64,000 nucleotides of DNA. Origin: Bowmanella dokdonensis. GTDB lineage: Bacteria > Pseudomonadota > Gammaproteobacteria > Enterobacterales > Alteromonadaceae. The position numbers and the translations under genes were made by a program. The stretch covers positions 310,001 through 374,000 of the forward strand of contig NZ_JAFKCV010000004.1 of the NCBI RefSeq assembly GCF_017254865.1, in the 5' to 3' direction. The notes beneath the pieces were generated by a model. It was not told the origin of the DNA. It did not search any database and was given only the letters and a program-made list of their open reading frames with translations. Each line of letters opens with the position of its first letter. Positions within the stretch are counted from its first letter, which is position 1. Below are positions 17,607 to 26,325 of this stretch, piece after piece.

Positions 17607-18506
17607 ATGTTGCAACTAAGACTCATGTTACTGACAGCTTTGTTATGGGTGCTGGCCAGTCCGGCAATGGCTGCCCACAGCCAACCCTGGCAACACAGCG
17701 AAAAAGGCCACTACAGCTTCGGTGGCTGGGCCGGCGGCGAGCTGGATATCCAATTCAGCGTCCCGGCAGACAGTAACGCGGACACGCCCATACTGATGGT
17801 TATCCCTGGCGCCAGGCGCAATGCCGATCAATACCGTGACCACTGGCATGAACTGGCCATGCAGCACGGATTTATCGTCCTGGCCATTGGCTGTGATCGC
17901 CAGGTCTGCCCAACAGAATATGATTACAACCTGGGCGGGCTGCTGGACGCACGGGGTAACAGCCGGCCATCTGACCAGCAATTCTTCTTGGCGCCGGAGC
18001 AGGTTTTTAGCGATTTTGTTCAGGCCTTCGGCTCGAATCAGAAGCAGTTTGCCCTCTATGGCCATTCCGCCGGAGGCGGCTTTGTCCATCTGTATATGTT
18101 GGCAAGGCCCTCAGCTCCGGTCAGCCAGGCCGTATCGGCCAATGCAGCCTTTTTCACACTGCCTGAGCCGGACAGGCCCTTTCCCTTTGGTCTTAAAGGC
18201 ACTTCTTTGGATGCCACACAGGTGGATAGCTGGCTGCAACGCCCCCTGACGATTATGCTGGCCGATCAGGATCTGGGGCCCAGAACCAAGCCTTTGAGTA
18301 ACAGTGAGGCAGCCAACCAACAGGGGTTGAACGTATTTGCCCGAGGCCTGGCGTTTTATGCCGGTGTCATTAACCGGGCCAGCGCCCGGCAGATACAACC
18401 GGTCTGGAAGCTGGAGATCGTGCAGGGGGTGGGGCACAACAGTGCCCATATAGCGCCCCATGCTGTGAAGTATCTGTTCCCCCGGTTAACGGGGGATAAA
18501 GTATGA
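17607..18506 (+). CDS. Exported alpha/beta hydrolase
   Basis: A 299-residue hydrolase with a Sec signal (LLTALLWVLASPAMA), so it acts outside the cytoplasm. The nucleophile elbow is GHSAGGG (near residue 152), the acid is probably the Asp in LADQDLGP, and the histidine lies in GVGHNSAH. The fold and exported location resemble LpqC/PHB-depolymerase-type esterases. With an outer-membrane receptor upstream and a carboxylate symporter overlapping downstream (ATGA), the likely job is to cleave an ester in the periplasm and release the transported acid. Substrate inferred only. Confidence 0.82.
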   Translation: MLQLRLMLLTALLWVLASPAMAAHSQPWQHSEKGHYSFGGWAGGELDIQFSVPADSNADTPILMVIPGARRNADQYRDHWHELAMQHGFIVLAIGCDRQVCPTEYDYNLGGLLDARGNSRPSDQQFFLAPEQVFSDFVQAFGSNQKQFALYGHSAGGGFVHLYMLARPSAPVSQAVSANAAFFTLPEPDRPFPFGLKGTSLDATQVDSWLQRPLTIMLADQDLGPRTKPLSNSEAANQQGLNVFARGLAFYAGVINRASARQIQPVWKLEIVQGVGHNSAHIAPHAVKYLFPRLTGDKV

Positions 18507-20002
18507 CAGAGTTGCAACAAAATTTGTCGGCGGATGCCGGTAACGGCCAGGGTGGCCGTGGCCGGTACCGGCAGATCAGCCTGTTTGCCGGCCCGCTGTG
18601 TGCCTTGCTGATGCTGGCTATGCCCGTCCCCGAGACGCTGGGTCAGGTTGGCTGGGCGACGGCGGCGATTGGTATCTGGATGGCCATCTGGTGGTCCACC
18701 GAAGCCGTGCCGGTGCCCGTGACGGCCCTGTTACCCCTGGTCTGCTTTGCGCCGCTGGGCATACTGGATATCAAAGCCGCTGCGGCACCTTACGCCAATC
18801 CCACTATCTATCTGTTTCTCGGTGGCTTTGTCCTTGCCTCAGCCATGCAAAAGTGTGGGCTGCACCGGCGTATCGCCTATTTTATCCTGAGCTTTGTCAG
18901 CGCCGGGGCCCGCTCCATCATACTGGGGTTTATGCTGGTCAGCGCGATTCTGAGCATGTGGATGACCAATACCTCCACCACCATGATGTTGCTGCCCATT
19001 GGTCTGTCGATCATCTCCAGTCTGGAACTGGATGATCAGAATGTGTCGGCTCGTACCCGTCGCAATTTTCAGTTGTCGCTGTTGCTGGGTATTGCTTATG
19101 CCGCCACCATCGGCGGTATGACGACCCTGGTGGGCACTCCACCCAACGCCTTTCTGGCCGGTTTTATGAGCGAGACCTATGGCATGGAGATAGGCTTTGC
19201 CCAATGGATGCTGGTGGGGGTGCCGCTGGCCGTTGTCCTGCTGCCCCTGACCTGGTGGAGCCTGACCCGCTGGATCTATCCGGTGGATTTCAGCACACCG
19301 GCCCAGGCCAGAGAGAAACTGGTACGCCAGCGTACGGCCCTGGGCAAGACCAGTAAGGCGGAATGGCGGGTCGGACTAATCTTTTCGCTGGTGGCGCTGG
19401 GCTGGATGACGCGGCCACTGCTTGAGCAGTGGTTGCAACTGGAGGGGTTATCCGATGCCGGTATCGCGATGCTGGCGACTCTGGCATTGTTTGTCGTGCC
19501 GGCCGGAAACGATCAGCAGACGGCCCTGATGGACTGGGAGGATATGCGTGATATTCCCTGGGGCATCTTGCTGCTGTTTGGCGGAGGTCTGAGCCTGGCA
19601 GCCGCCGTATCCGGTTCCGGACTGGCACAATGGCTGGGACAGAGCCTGGTGCATCTCAATGCTTTCGGCATCCTGGTGCTGGTACTCAGCGCCACGGCCA
19701 TGGTGATTTTCCTGACGGAAATGACCAGCAACCTGGCCACCGCTGCCACCTTTTTACCTGTGGTGGCGGCCATTGCCCTGGAGATCGGCGGGGCGCCGAT
19801 CAGCCTGACGGTGCCGGTGGCACTGGCGGCCAGTTGCGCCTTTATGTTGCCGGTGGCCACCCCGCCCAATGCCATAGTGTTCTCGTCCGGTTACATCAGT
19901 ATTCCGCAGATGGCCAGGGCCGGGTTGGTGCTCAATCTACTGTGCATAGGTTTGGTTACCTTCGTTTCCCTGTGGTTGGCGCCTATGATATTTGGCCGAT
20001 GA
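18503..20002 (+). CDS. DASS/SLC13-family sodium:carboxylate symporter
   Basis: A 499-residue inner-membrane transporter of the divalent-anion:Na+ symporter family. The two diagnostic Ser/Asn-Thr hairpins are present as NTSTTMMLLPIG and SNLATAATFLP, each with a nearby proline-asparagine motif (GTPPNAFL and ATPPNAIVF). About eleven hydrophobic segments follow an unusual soluble N-terminal tail of about 30 residues. Known members carry succinate, citrate or other di/tricarboxylates. Its start overlaps the hydrolase stop. Together with the DctBD-like pair it points to di- or tricarboxylate uptake. Confidence 0.9.
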   Translation: MTELQQNLSADAGNGQGGRGRYRQISLFAGPLCALLMLAMPVPETLGQVGWATAAIGIWMAIWWSTEAVPVPVTALLPLVCFAPLGILDIKAAAAPYANPTIYLFLGGFVLASAMQKCGLHRRIAYFILSFVSAGARSIILGFMLVSAILSMWMTNTSTTMMLLPIGLSIISSLELDDQNVSARTRRNFQLSLLLGIAYAATIGGMTTLVGTPPNAFLAGFMSETYGMEIGFAQWMLVGVPLAVVLLPLTWWSLTRWIYPVDFSTPAQAREKLVRQRTALGKTSKAEWRVGLIFSLVALGWMTRPLLEQWLQLEGLSDAGIAMLATLALFVVPAGNDQQTALMDWEDMRDIPWGILLLFGGGLSLAAAVSGSGLAQWLGQSLVHLNAFGILVLVLSATAMVIFLTEMTSNLATAATFLPVVAAIALEIGGAPISLTVPVALAASCAFMLPVATPPNAIVFSSGYISIPQMARAGLVLNLLCIGLVTFVSLWLAPMIFGR

Positions 20003-20068
20003 GTTACTTTGTCAGTTCTGCGGCGATGGCACGCCAGCCAGATAGCCGTCCATCGATGTAATCAAACC

Positions 20069-20100
20069 TTGGAAGTGCCGGCAGTTGTCAGCACTTCCAA
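20069..20100 (+). terminator. Perfect 10-bp inverted repeat after the symporter gene
   Basis: TTGGAAGTGC and GCACTTCCAA flank a 12-base loop, 67 bp after the symporter stop. No T-run follows, so it is a possible Rho-assisted 3' end rather than a clear intrinsic terminator. Confidence 0.4.
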
Positions 20101-20208
20101 TCTTGTGAAATGGTGCGCAGAGAACGCCATGCCACCAAGCAAAGCATGCCCTAATTGAGCCTCTGGCCTGCCAGCGTTCTTTGCGCGAACAGACAGCAGC
20201 CTGAGAAA

Positions 20209-20230
20209 ATTTTACGCATATTTTACGCTA
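20209..20230 (+). promoter_or_regulatory. Two 11-bp direct repeats, candidate KdpE-like binding site
   Basis: ATTTTACGCAT is followed immediately by ATTTTACGCTA, nine of eleven bases identical including the first nine. An 11-bp period is the hallmark of tandem OmpR/PhoB-family response-regulator binding. The repeats lie about 75 bp ahead of the kinase gene and so may autoregulate the operon. Confidence 0.55.
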
Positions 20231-20301
20231 CTTGTGACGGGTAATTGGGTACATTGATAGCAAGTCAGTTTGTAGAGTGAAGCCCTGGCTTCATCATCTT
20301 C

Positions 20302-21336
20302 TTGCAGCCTATTACCCAAGCCCTCAGTCGAAATCAAACTTTGTTCACTATCGTTGTGGTATTGGTGGCCGGAGTGGTCTGCTTCGTGCTGGATGCTTGG
20401 TTTATGCCCAAGCTGGGCACGCTGCTGGTGCTGCAGCTGGCGGTGGTCACAGTGGCGTTATTGAAGGAAAGGCCCTCGGCCATTCTGGCCGGTGTGCTCG
20501 GAGCGCTGGTGTTCAATTACTTCTTCACCGAACCCCGCTATTCCTTCCATATGACAGAGCTTGACGATATCGTCAATCTGATGATTTTTCTGGTAATTGC
20601 CCTGATTACCAGCCAACTGGCCGTCTACTACCGCAGCCAGCAGGAAGCCCTGAAAAAAGCCCAGTTGCGCTCCAGTATTCTGCTTTCCGTATCCCATGAT
20701 CTGCGCACCCCCTTGTCCAGTATTATCGGCACCCTCAGTACCATGCAGGAGTATGGTCACAGGCTGACGCCCGCCGAGCAGCAAGAGCTGCTCACTGCCG
20801 CCCTGGACGAGAGCCACCGCCTGCACCGTTATGTGGAGAATCTGCTGCAGGCGACCAAGCTCCAGCACGGTGAACTGCGGCTCAACCTGTCCGAACAATC
20901 CATTATGCAGGTGATCAATGCCGTCACGGAGCGATTTGCCAGCCCCAGGATCCAGGTGCAGTTCGACAGGCCTCTTCCCCAGGTTCAGGTGCGTGAGTAC
21001 CTGCTGGCTCAGGCCCTGTACAACCTGATTGATAATGCCCTTAAGTATTCACCACAAGGCTCCCCTGTTCTGATCCGTGTCAGTGCTGATTCTCAGTGGT
21101 TGAGCATCCAGGTATCCGATCAGGGACCCGGGATCCCCTTGCGTACCAGGGACAAGGTTTTTGAGCTGTTCTACTCCACCCGCCAGGGCGATGCCGGGGA
21201 AGGGGGCACTGGTCTGGGGCTGGCGGTGGCTAAAGGTATTGTTGAAGCCCATGGCGGCAGGCTGGAAATTCTGCCAGTGGACACGGGTAGCACCTTTGTC
21301 GTGAGGCTGCCGGTATGTAGGGGGGAGCAAAGATGA
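20302..21336 (+). CDS. Short KdpD-like sensor histidine kinase
   Basis: A 344-residue kinase equivalent to the C-terminal half of KdpD. It begins with about three or four membrane segments of the DUF4118 type (LFTIVVVLVAGVVCFVLDA, NYFFTEPRYSF), then HisKA with His132 in SVSHDLRTPLSSIIGTLSTM, and a HATPase with DNALKYSPQG and GTGLGLAVAKG. The N-terminal KdpD sensor and universal-stress domains are absent. The start at the TTG is the most upstream option; no clear ribosome site is seen. It overlaps the KdpE-like regulator by four bases, and TrkH follows, so it probably senses K+ or turgor-related cues. Confidence 0.85.
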   Translation: MQPITQALSRNQTLFTIVVVLVAGVVCFVLDAWFMPKLGTLLVLQLAVVTVALLKERPSAILAGVLGALVFNYFFTEPRYSFHMTELDDIVNLMIFLVIALITSQLAVYYRSQQEALKKAQLRSSILLSVSHDLRTPLSSIIGTLSTMQEYGHRLTPAEQQELLTAALDESHRLHRYVENLLQATKLQHGELRLNLSEQSIMQVINAVTERFASPRIQVQFDRPLPQVQVREYLLAQALYNLIDNALKYSPQGSPVLIRVSADSQWLSIQVSDQGPGIPLRTRDKVFELFYSTRQGDAGEGGTGLGLAVAKGIVEAHGGRLEILPVDTGSTFVVRLPVCRGEQR

Positions 21337-22046
21337 AATCACGAATTCTGGTAATCGATGATGAGGCCCAGATCCGGCGATTTATGCGGATCTCCCTGAC
21401 CGCTGAGGGGTTCGATTATTTTGAGGCAAAAACGGCTGCAGAAGGTGTAGCTATGGCTTCCGGCGAGTCGCCGGATTTGATCGTCCTGGATCTGGGGTTA
21501 CCGGATCAGGACGGCTACTGGGTGCTGCGGCGCCTGCGTCAGTGGAGCAAGGTGCCGGTGTTGGTTCTGACCGCCCGGGATGCCGAGGAAGAGAAAGTTA
21601 AACTGCTGGAAGGGGGAGCCAATGACTATCTGAGCAAGCCCTTTGGTGTCAAAGAACTGATGGCCAGGATTCGGGTGTTACTGAGGGATCTAGGTAGCCA
21701 AGAGGAGTCCCCACCTGCCTCGAGACTGGAATTTTCCGATCTTGTGATTGACCTGGTCAATTGGCAGGCATGGCTGGGGGGCGCGCCTTTGTCGCTTACC
21801 CGCAAGGAGTTTTCCCTGCTCAGTTTTCTTGCCAGCCGACCCGGCCAGCTTGTTACCCAGCAGCAACTGATTGAGGCCATATGGGGCAGCCTTCACGTTC
21901 AGGATACCCACTATGTCCGCATCCTGATCAGCCAGGTACGCAAAAAGCTGGGAGACGATGCCGAGTCGCCGCGCTATATCCTCACCGAGCCAGGCGTCGG
22001 TTACCGTTTTCAGCCAGACCCTGATCTTAGCGTCACACAGGATTGA
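21333..22046 (+). CDS. KdpE-like OmpR/PhoB-family response regulator
   Basis: A 237-residue regulator: receiver domain with DDEAQ, phospho-acceptor Asp in LIVLDLGLPDQDG and Lys in YLSKPFG, then a winged-helix domain ending HYVRILISQVRKKLGDD and GVGYRF. The sequence is closest in pattern to KdpE. It overlaps the kinase gene (ATGA) and lies 12 bp before TrkH. Expected targets are its own operon, through the 11-bp repeats at 20209, and potassium-uptake genes. Confidence 0.9.
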   Translation: MKSRILVIDDEAQIRRFMRISLTAEGFDYFEAKTAAEGVAMASGESPDLIVLDLGLPDQDGYWVLRRLRQWSKVPVLVLTARDAEEEKVKLLEGGANDYLSKPFGVKELMARIRVLLRDLGSQEESPPASRLEFSDLVIDLVNWQAWLGGAPLSLTRKEFSLLSFLASRPGQLVTQQQLIEAIWGSLHVQDTHYVRILISQVRKKLGDDAESPRYILTEPGVGYRFQPDPDLSVTQD

Positions 22047-22058
22047 GAGCGGTCTTCT

Positions 22059-23513
22059 ATGGTCAATGCCAGAAATACCACTCGCTTGTTATCCATGCCT
22101 GTCCTGTGGATGGGAGTAGTGCAGCTTTGTTTCGGTTTGTTGTCCCTGTTTCTGTTCAGGGACAGGGTTGCGGCTGCCTTCTTGGAGCCGGCAGGGGTAA
22201 TGCTGCTGGCTTCCTTGTTGATCACAGTGGCAACCAGCAAGACAGACCTTAGCAAGGTGTCGTTTCGTGATGCATTGATGTTCGCGACCCTGACCTGGAT
22301 TGTGACCGGCCTGTTGGGTGGTTTTCCCATTATGCTGGTGACGGATGTCAGCTTTACCGATGCAGTATTTGAGTCCATCAGCGCTCTGACCACCACAGGG
22401 GCCACCATTCTGACCGGCCTGGACAATATGCCTAAGTCATTTCTGCTCTACCGGCAATTCCTGCAATGGATGGGGGGATTAGGCGTGGTGATCTTTGTGG
22501 TGGCCGTATTGCCCATGCTGAATGTGGGGGGTATGCGCCTGCTTAAAGCAGAGACTCCCGGGCCGGTAAAAGATGACCGGCTCACCCCCCGCATTGCCAA
22601 TACCGCTCACTACCTGTGGTTTATCTACCTGCTGATCACTTTTTTATGTGCGCTGGCTTATTATTTCGGCGGTATGAGCCCCTATGATGCTATTGCCCAT
22701 AGTTTTACCACTGTCTCCACCGGCGGTTTCTCCACCCATGACGCCAGTATGTGGTATTTTCAGAGTCATACGTTGCTGGCTGTTTCCAATGTTTTTATGC
22801 TGCTTGGGGCTATCAGTTTTGCCCTGCATTTCAGGGTGCTGCATTCCACCACCCCAAGGCTTTACTGGAAGGACGAGGAAACCCGCGTGTTCCTTTATCT
22901 GGTGGCGGGCCTTACCTTGATTCTGACCTTCTATCTGCACCAAGAGGGACGCTATCCGGACTGGGAGGAGTCACTGAGTTTTTCTGCTTTTCATGTGATT
23001 TCCTTTATCACCAGTACCGGTTACGGGGCGGCCGATCTGAGTAGCTGGCCTGCCGTCACTGCCATGTTCCTGGTGTTTTGTGCCTACCTGGGAGGTTGCG
23101 CAGGGTCCACGGCCGGCGGCAATAAAATCATCCGCGATATTATTACCTTTAAGGTGATACGGCGTGAGATCCGGCAGATTCTTCACCCCCAGGCTGTGTT
23201 GTCGCTGCGTTATCAGGGTGATGAAGTGGACAACGATATCCGCGACGCCGTAATGGGCTTTATGTCTTTCGCCGCGGGCAGCACGCTGGTGATTACCCTT
23301 ATGCTGATGGGCACCGGGCTGGATTTCTGGTCTTCCTTTACGGCCGTGGCGGCCTGCATCAATGTGCTGGGGCCCGGGTTTGGCCAGGTGGGTAGCAACT
23401 TTCAGCCGGTTAGCGATATCGGCATCTGGATCCTGTCCGGCGCCATGATTCTGGGCCGCCTGGAATACTTCACCGTGCTGGCGCTGTTTGTGCCGGCCTT
23501 CTGGCGGTATTGA
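22059..23513 (+). CDS. trkH: TrkH-type potassium uptake protein
   Basis: A 484-residue inner-membrane K+ translocating subunit with the four-fold M1-P-M2 arrangement. Selectivity-filter-like segments can be seen: SALTTTGATIL, FTTVSTGGFSTHD, STGYGAADLSSW and VLGPGFGQVG. KtrB/TrkH proteins work with a cytoplasmic NAD/ATP-binding regulator (TrkA/KtrA); none is encoded in this window. Twelve bases separate it from the response regulator, so the three genes form one operon. Trk usually is not regulated by KdpDE, which makes the context unusual. Confidence 0.92.
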   Translation: MVNARNTTRLLSMPVLWMGVVQLCFGLLSLFLFRDRVAAAFLEPAGVMLLASLLITVATSKTDLSKVSFRDALMFATLTWIVTGLLGGFPIMLVTDVSFTDAVFESISALTTTGATILTGLDNMPKSFLLYRQFLQWMGGLGVVIFVVAVLPMLNVGGMRLLKAETPGPVKDDRLTPRIANTAHYLWFIYLLITFLCALAYYFGGMSPYDAIAHSFTTVSTGGFSTHDASMWYFQSHTLLAVSNVFMLLGAISFALHFRVLHSTTPRLYWKDEETRVFLYLVAGLTLILTFYLHQEGRYPDWEESLSFSAFHVISFITSTGYGAADLSSWPAVTAMFLVFCAYLGGCAGSTAGGNKIIRDIITFKVIRREIRQILHPQAVLSLRYQGDEVDNDIRDAVMGFMSFAAGSTLVITLMLMGTGLDFWSSFTAVAACINVLGPGFGQVGSNFQPVSDIGIWILSGAMILGRLEYFTVLALFVPAFWRY

Positions 23514-23671
23514 AACTCACTACCGGAAACCGAACAACCGCACACTTTACCCCAATCGGGTCAGGGCGGATTTGGCATTTGGCCAGCCCGCAACTGATTC
23601 ACCTGGGGCAAGCATACTGTTAGCTTTCCCTGGTCCACGACTGGTAGACTGCTTGTCGTGTTTATAACCTT

Positions 23672-24745
23672 ATGTGTGCGATGAGTATTCTGACCAGGCC
23701 AAAAAAATATCTGTGGGTGTGGTTCCTTTGGCTGGCCCTGTTCTACGGCGTCTGGCTTTGGCTGATGGCCGGGGAGGGGCTGTGGCCCACCGCCGTGGAA
23801 CACTGGCCGATGGCGCTGGCCATGGCCATCGGCAGCTATGCGGCAGGCTCTACCCCCATGGGCGGGGGCACGGTGGGCTTTCCGGTGCTGGTGCTGCTGT
23901 TTGAACAGCCCGCCAGCCTGGGGCGGGACTTCAGTTTCGCCATTCAGGCCATCGGCATGACCAGCGCCAGTATCTTTATCCTGGCCAGACGCCAGCCGCT
24001 GGCCTGGGCAATTCTCACAGGTGCCATGCTCGGCGCTCTGGTGGGGACGCCGCTGGGCATATTTCTTATCGCACCGCATATCCCGGAACTTTGGATCAAG
24101 CTGGTGTTTGCCGTGGTATGGGCCAGCTTCGGCCTACTGCATCTGTACCGGCTGAATGAGATAGCCGGGCACAGCGGCATGACAGAATTTAACGAAAACT
24201 GGGACTTCCGGCTGGGGATCTGGATTGGTCTGCTGGCCGGCGCCACTGTCGCCTCTGTGACAGGGGTGGGCATCGACATGGTGCTCTATACGGCATTGGT
24301 GCTGATTTGCCGCGCGGATCTGAAAATCGCCATTCCCACTTCGGTGGTCATTATGGCGTTTACCTCCGTTCTGGGTGTGGCCGTCAAGACCGTTTCGGGT
24401 CAGGGCCTGCAATCCGGTGTATTCGAAAACTGGCTGGCGGCGGCGCCGGTGGTGGCCTTAGGGGCGCCACTGGGCGTTTTTATCGTGGCCAGGATAGGCC
24501 GCAAGCCCACCCTGATGGTCGTGGCCACGCTGTGTGTCGGCCAGTTTGTATGGACGTTGTTTTCGGAGCAAAAGGTGCTGGGCCTGTCCGGCATCCTGAT
24601 TTCGCTCTTTGCCGTGGGGGCCTGTCTGGCAGGTTTTGAACGGCTGCGGGGCTGGGGTGCCGAGCTGGTCGGAGAAAACCCGTCGCAGACCCCATCCAAG
24701 GAAGGCGCTGTTTTGACTAAGCTGGCGGACTCCAGAGACTCCTGA
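23672..24745 (+). CDS. TSUP (TauE/SafE) family membrane protein
   Basis: A 357-residue protein with eight or more hydrophobic segments and the repeated TauE/SafE pattern (GSTPMGGGTVGFPVLVLL and GATVASVTGVGIDMVLY). Family members export sulfite, sulfoacetate or related organosulfur anions, or move other small anions. The substrate here is unknown. The start at 23672 is the most upstream ATG; 23681 is a close alternative. It converges on the desaturase-like gene with a shared GC hairpin between. Confidence 0.85.
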   Translation: MCAMSILTRPKKYLWVWFLWLALFYGVWLWLMAGEGLWPTAVEHWPMALAMAIGSYAAGSTPMGGGTVGFPVLVLLFEQPASLGRDFSFAIQAIGMTSASIFILARRQPLAWAILTGAMLGALVGTPLGIFLIAPHIPELWIKLVFAVVWASFGLLHLYRLNEIAGHSGMTEFNENWDFRLGIWIGLLAGATVASVTGVGIDMVLYTALVLICRADLKIAIPTSVVIMAFTSVLGVAVKTVSGQGLQSGVFENWLAAAPVVALGAPLGVFIVARIGRKPTLMVVATLCVGQFVWTLFSEQKVLGLSGILISLFAVGACLAGFERLRGWGAELVGENPSQTPSKEGAVLTKLADSRDS

Positions 24746-24801
24746 GCCTCTGTTAGTGCACAAGATACAGGTAGCCTCTGTTCACCCGTTAATTTCCCAC
24801 C

Positions 24802-24821
24802 GCGCCCCTGGGCAGGGGCGC
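24802..24821. terminator. Bidirectional hairpin between convergent genes
   Basis: GCGCCCCT and AGGGGCGC pair perfectly around GGGC, 57 bp after the TSUP stop and 33 bp from the convergent desaturase-like stop. It lacks a long T-run, but its position suits a shared terminator. Confidence 0.5.
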
Positions 24822-24853
24822 CTTGCGTCACATACCAGCAGTTTTGTCAGTAT

Positions 24854-25639
24854 TCAGACCCGGGACTCTTCTGTGCTCTGCAATGAGACTTTTGGCGGAT
24901 TAATATCCCGGAACAGCAGCATATCCACTATTCGCATTGAGCCGCCTTCGTAATAGCCGTTTTCGTACTGGTAGCTGCGGGGATTGCGGAAGGTGCCGAA
25001 CAGCATATCCAGCACCGGCAGATCAGCAAAGTTGTAATAGTGAATGCCCTTGCCGTGATGCACATGATGGCTTTCCGGACGTTGTACCAGATAACCAACC
25101 CACCGTGGTGTTTTGATATTCATATGCTGGAAAATGGCCAGGAAGAAGGTGATCTGCAATATCATTACCACTGCTTCCACCGGCAGTCCGATGATCAGGT
25201 TGAAGCTGAGGCTGACCAGCAGGGTAAAGGCCACCATATCCATGGGGCTGAACCAGAAGGCGCCTGCTGTATCGATTCGTTCTGCACTATGGTGCATCTG
25301 ATGGAATACTCGCCACAAGGTGGCTGAACTATGCATACCGCGATGCCAGAAATACAGGCCGGTTTCAAAGACCAGCAGGCCGATGGGCACTGCCGCCCAT
25401 AAGGGCAACTGGCTGGCGTCGATCAACTGATAGCGGGCGATATAACCATCCACTATCAGCGGCAGGTAGTTTGAAATCATAAAATACAGACAAAAGGCCA
25501 CGATTCCCCGCAACAGCCAGAAGGGCGACGCCGGCATTTTTCTGGCCGGAAACAGGGCTTCCAGCAGCATCAGACCGGCATAAATAGCGAAGAAAGTGTA
25601 TGAGAGCGGATTGAAGATCAGCTCAATTGGACTCGGCAT
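24854..25639 (-). CDS. Sterol desaturase/fatty acid hydroxylase family protein
   Basis: About 261 residues from the ATG at 25639, which follows GGAGAG (upstream ATGs at 25651 and 25669 are possible). It is an integral membrane di-iron enzyme: three histidine clusters are visible as HRGMH, HQMHH and HHVHH, surrounded by four or five hydrophobic segments. This family introduces hydroxyl groups or double bonds into lipids or sterol-like molecules using O2. The actual lipid cannot be determined. Confidence 0.85.
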   Translation of the reverse strand: MPSPIELIFNPLSYTFFAIYAGLMLLEALFPARKMPASPFWLLRGIVAFCLYFMISNYLPLIVDGYIARYQLIDASQLPLWAAVPIGLLVFETGLYFWHRGMHSSATLWRVFHQMHHSAERIDTAGAFWFSPMDMVAFTLLVSLSFNLIIGLPVEAVVMILQITFFLAIFQHMNIKTPRWVGYLVQRPESHHVHHGKGIHYYNFADLPVLDMLFGTFRNPRSYQYENGYYEGGSMRIVDMLLFRDINPPKVSLQSTEESRV

Positions 25640-25789
25640 AGGTCTCTCCATGTTGTGAATGTTCTCCATGCTTTACGCAGCCAGATTGGAAAATGTGCCA
25701 CCCAACTTCCGACTTCTTATTTCCCCGCTCTGTGCCCCTGCCGCAACGGGGGATTGGCACATTCTGTCGTCCACAATCGTTTACCAACT

Positions 25790-25844
25790 AACGGTGACAT
25801 CGCTTTGATCGGTAATAAACGGTGACATCGCTTTGATTGGTAAT
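25790..25844. repeat. Direct duplication of 27 bp (period 28)
   Basis: Two near-identical 27-bp units starting AACGGTGACATCGCTTTGAT begin at 25790 and 25818, with one C/T difference visible. They end 16 bp before the small lipoprotein gene. They may be a paired protein-binding site or a recent slippage duplication. Confidence 0.6.
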
Positions 25845-25860
25845 AACAGAGGAACTGACA

Positions 25861-26076
25861 ATGAAGAAAACACTTATCCCCGCCGCTATCCTGATCCTGT
25901 CCCTGTGTGGCTGTGTCAGCCCCGCTCAGTACCAGGCAAGCCATGAGGCGGCCGGGGAGGCGGATCAATGTACCTGGAAGATGGTCAACCGCTCCGTGCC
26001 ACCCAAGAGTCGTGGCAAGCGGATGAAGTGTGTTTATGAGCAAGCGAGCCCCGAATCACTGCTCAGCGCACAATAA
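25861..26076 (+). CDS. Small lipoprotein of unknown function
   Basis: A 71-residue protein with a lipoprotein signal (Lys-rich start, hydrophobic core, lipobox LCGC). The ATG follows GAGGAA at good spacing; an earlier in-frame start at 25837 would place extra residues before the signal. The mature part contains two further cysteines (QCTWKM, MKCVYEQ), which could form a disulfide in the periplasm. No family is recognised. Confidence 0.7.
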   Translation: MKKTLIPAAILILSLCGCVSPAQYQASHEAAGEADQCTWKMVNRSVPPKSRGKRMKCVYEQASPESLLSAQ

Positions 26077-26221
26077 AGTAACGGGACGCGAACCGGCGCT
26101 GGTTCACAAACCGGTTAGCCGAATCGCCCCGGGGCTTTATCACGGGTCGTCGCCCTTCGATTAGTAGGCTGCGTACCTTGTGTCAGATTAGCGCCTGAGT
26201 GAATAACTGACCTTAGCTCAC

Positions 26222-26230
26222 TGGTATAAT
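26222..26230 (+). promoter_or_regulatory. Extended -10 promoter upstream of eutB
   Basis: TGGTATAAT combines a consensus -10 hexamer with the TGn extension, about 95 bp upstream of the eutB ATG. The -35 region is weak, as is usual for extended -10 promoters. Confidence 0.45.
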
Positions 26231-26325
26231 TGCGCAGCCCGCCTTATGTTTAAGGGACAATGGGGCGGGGTTGGCGTTGGCAGAATGAACCCAGGGGGGA
26301 ACAGGTTGATCGGCGGAGCAGGGCG

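Noticed and set aside
20003-20110. On the minus strand a short open stretch reading DYIDGRLSGWRAIAAELTK before a stop
   Set aside because: Too short and without a start or upstream coding sequence. It could be the tail of a lost gene, but I cannot support it.
22644-22943. Opposite-strand frames within trkH and other long genes
   Set aside because: They mirror the codon pattern of the real gene on the other strand and have no independent support.
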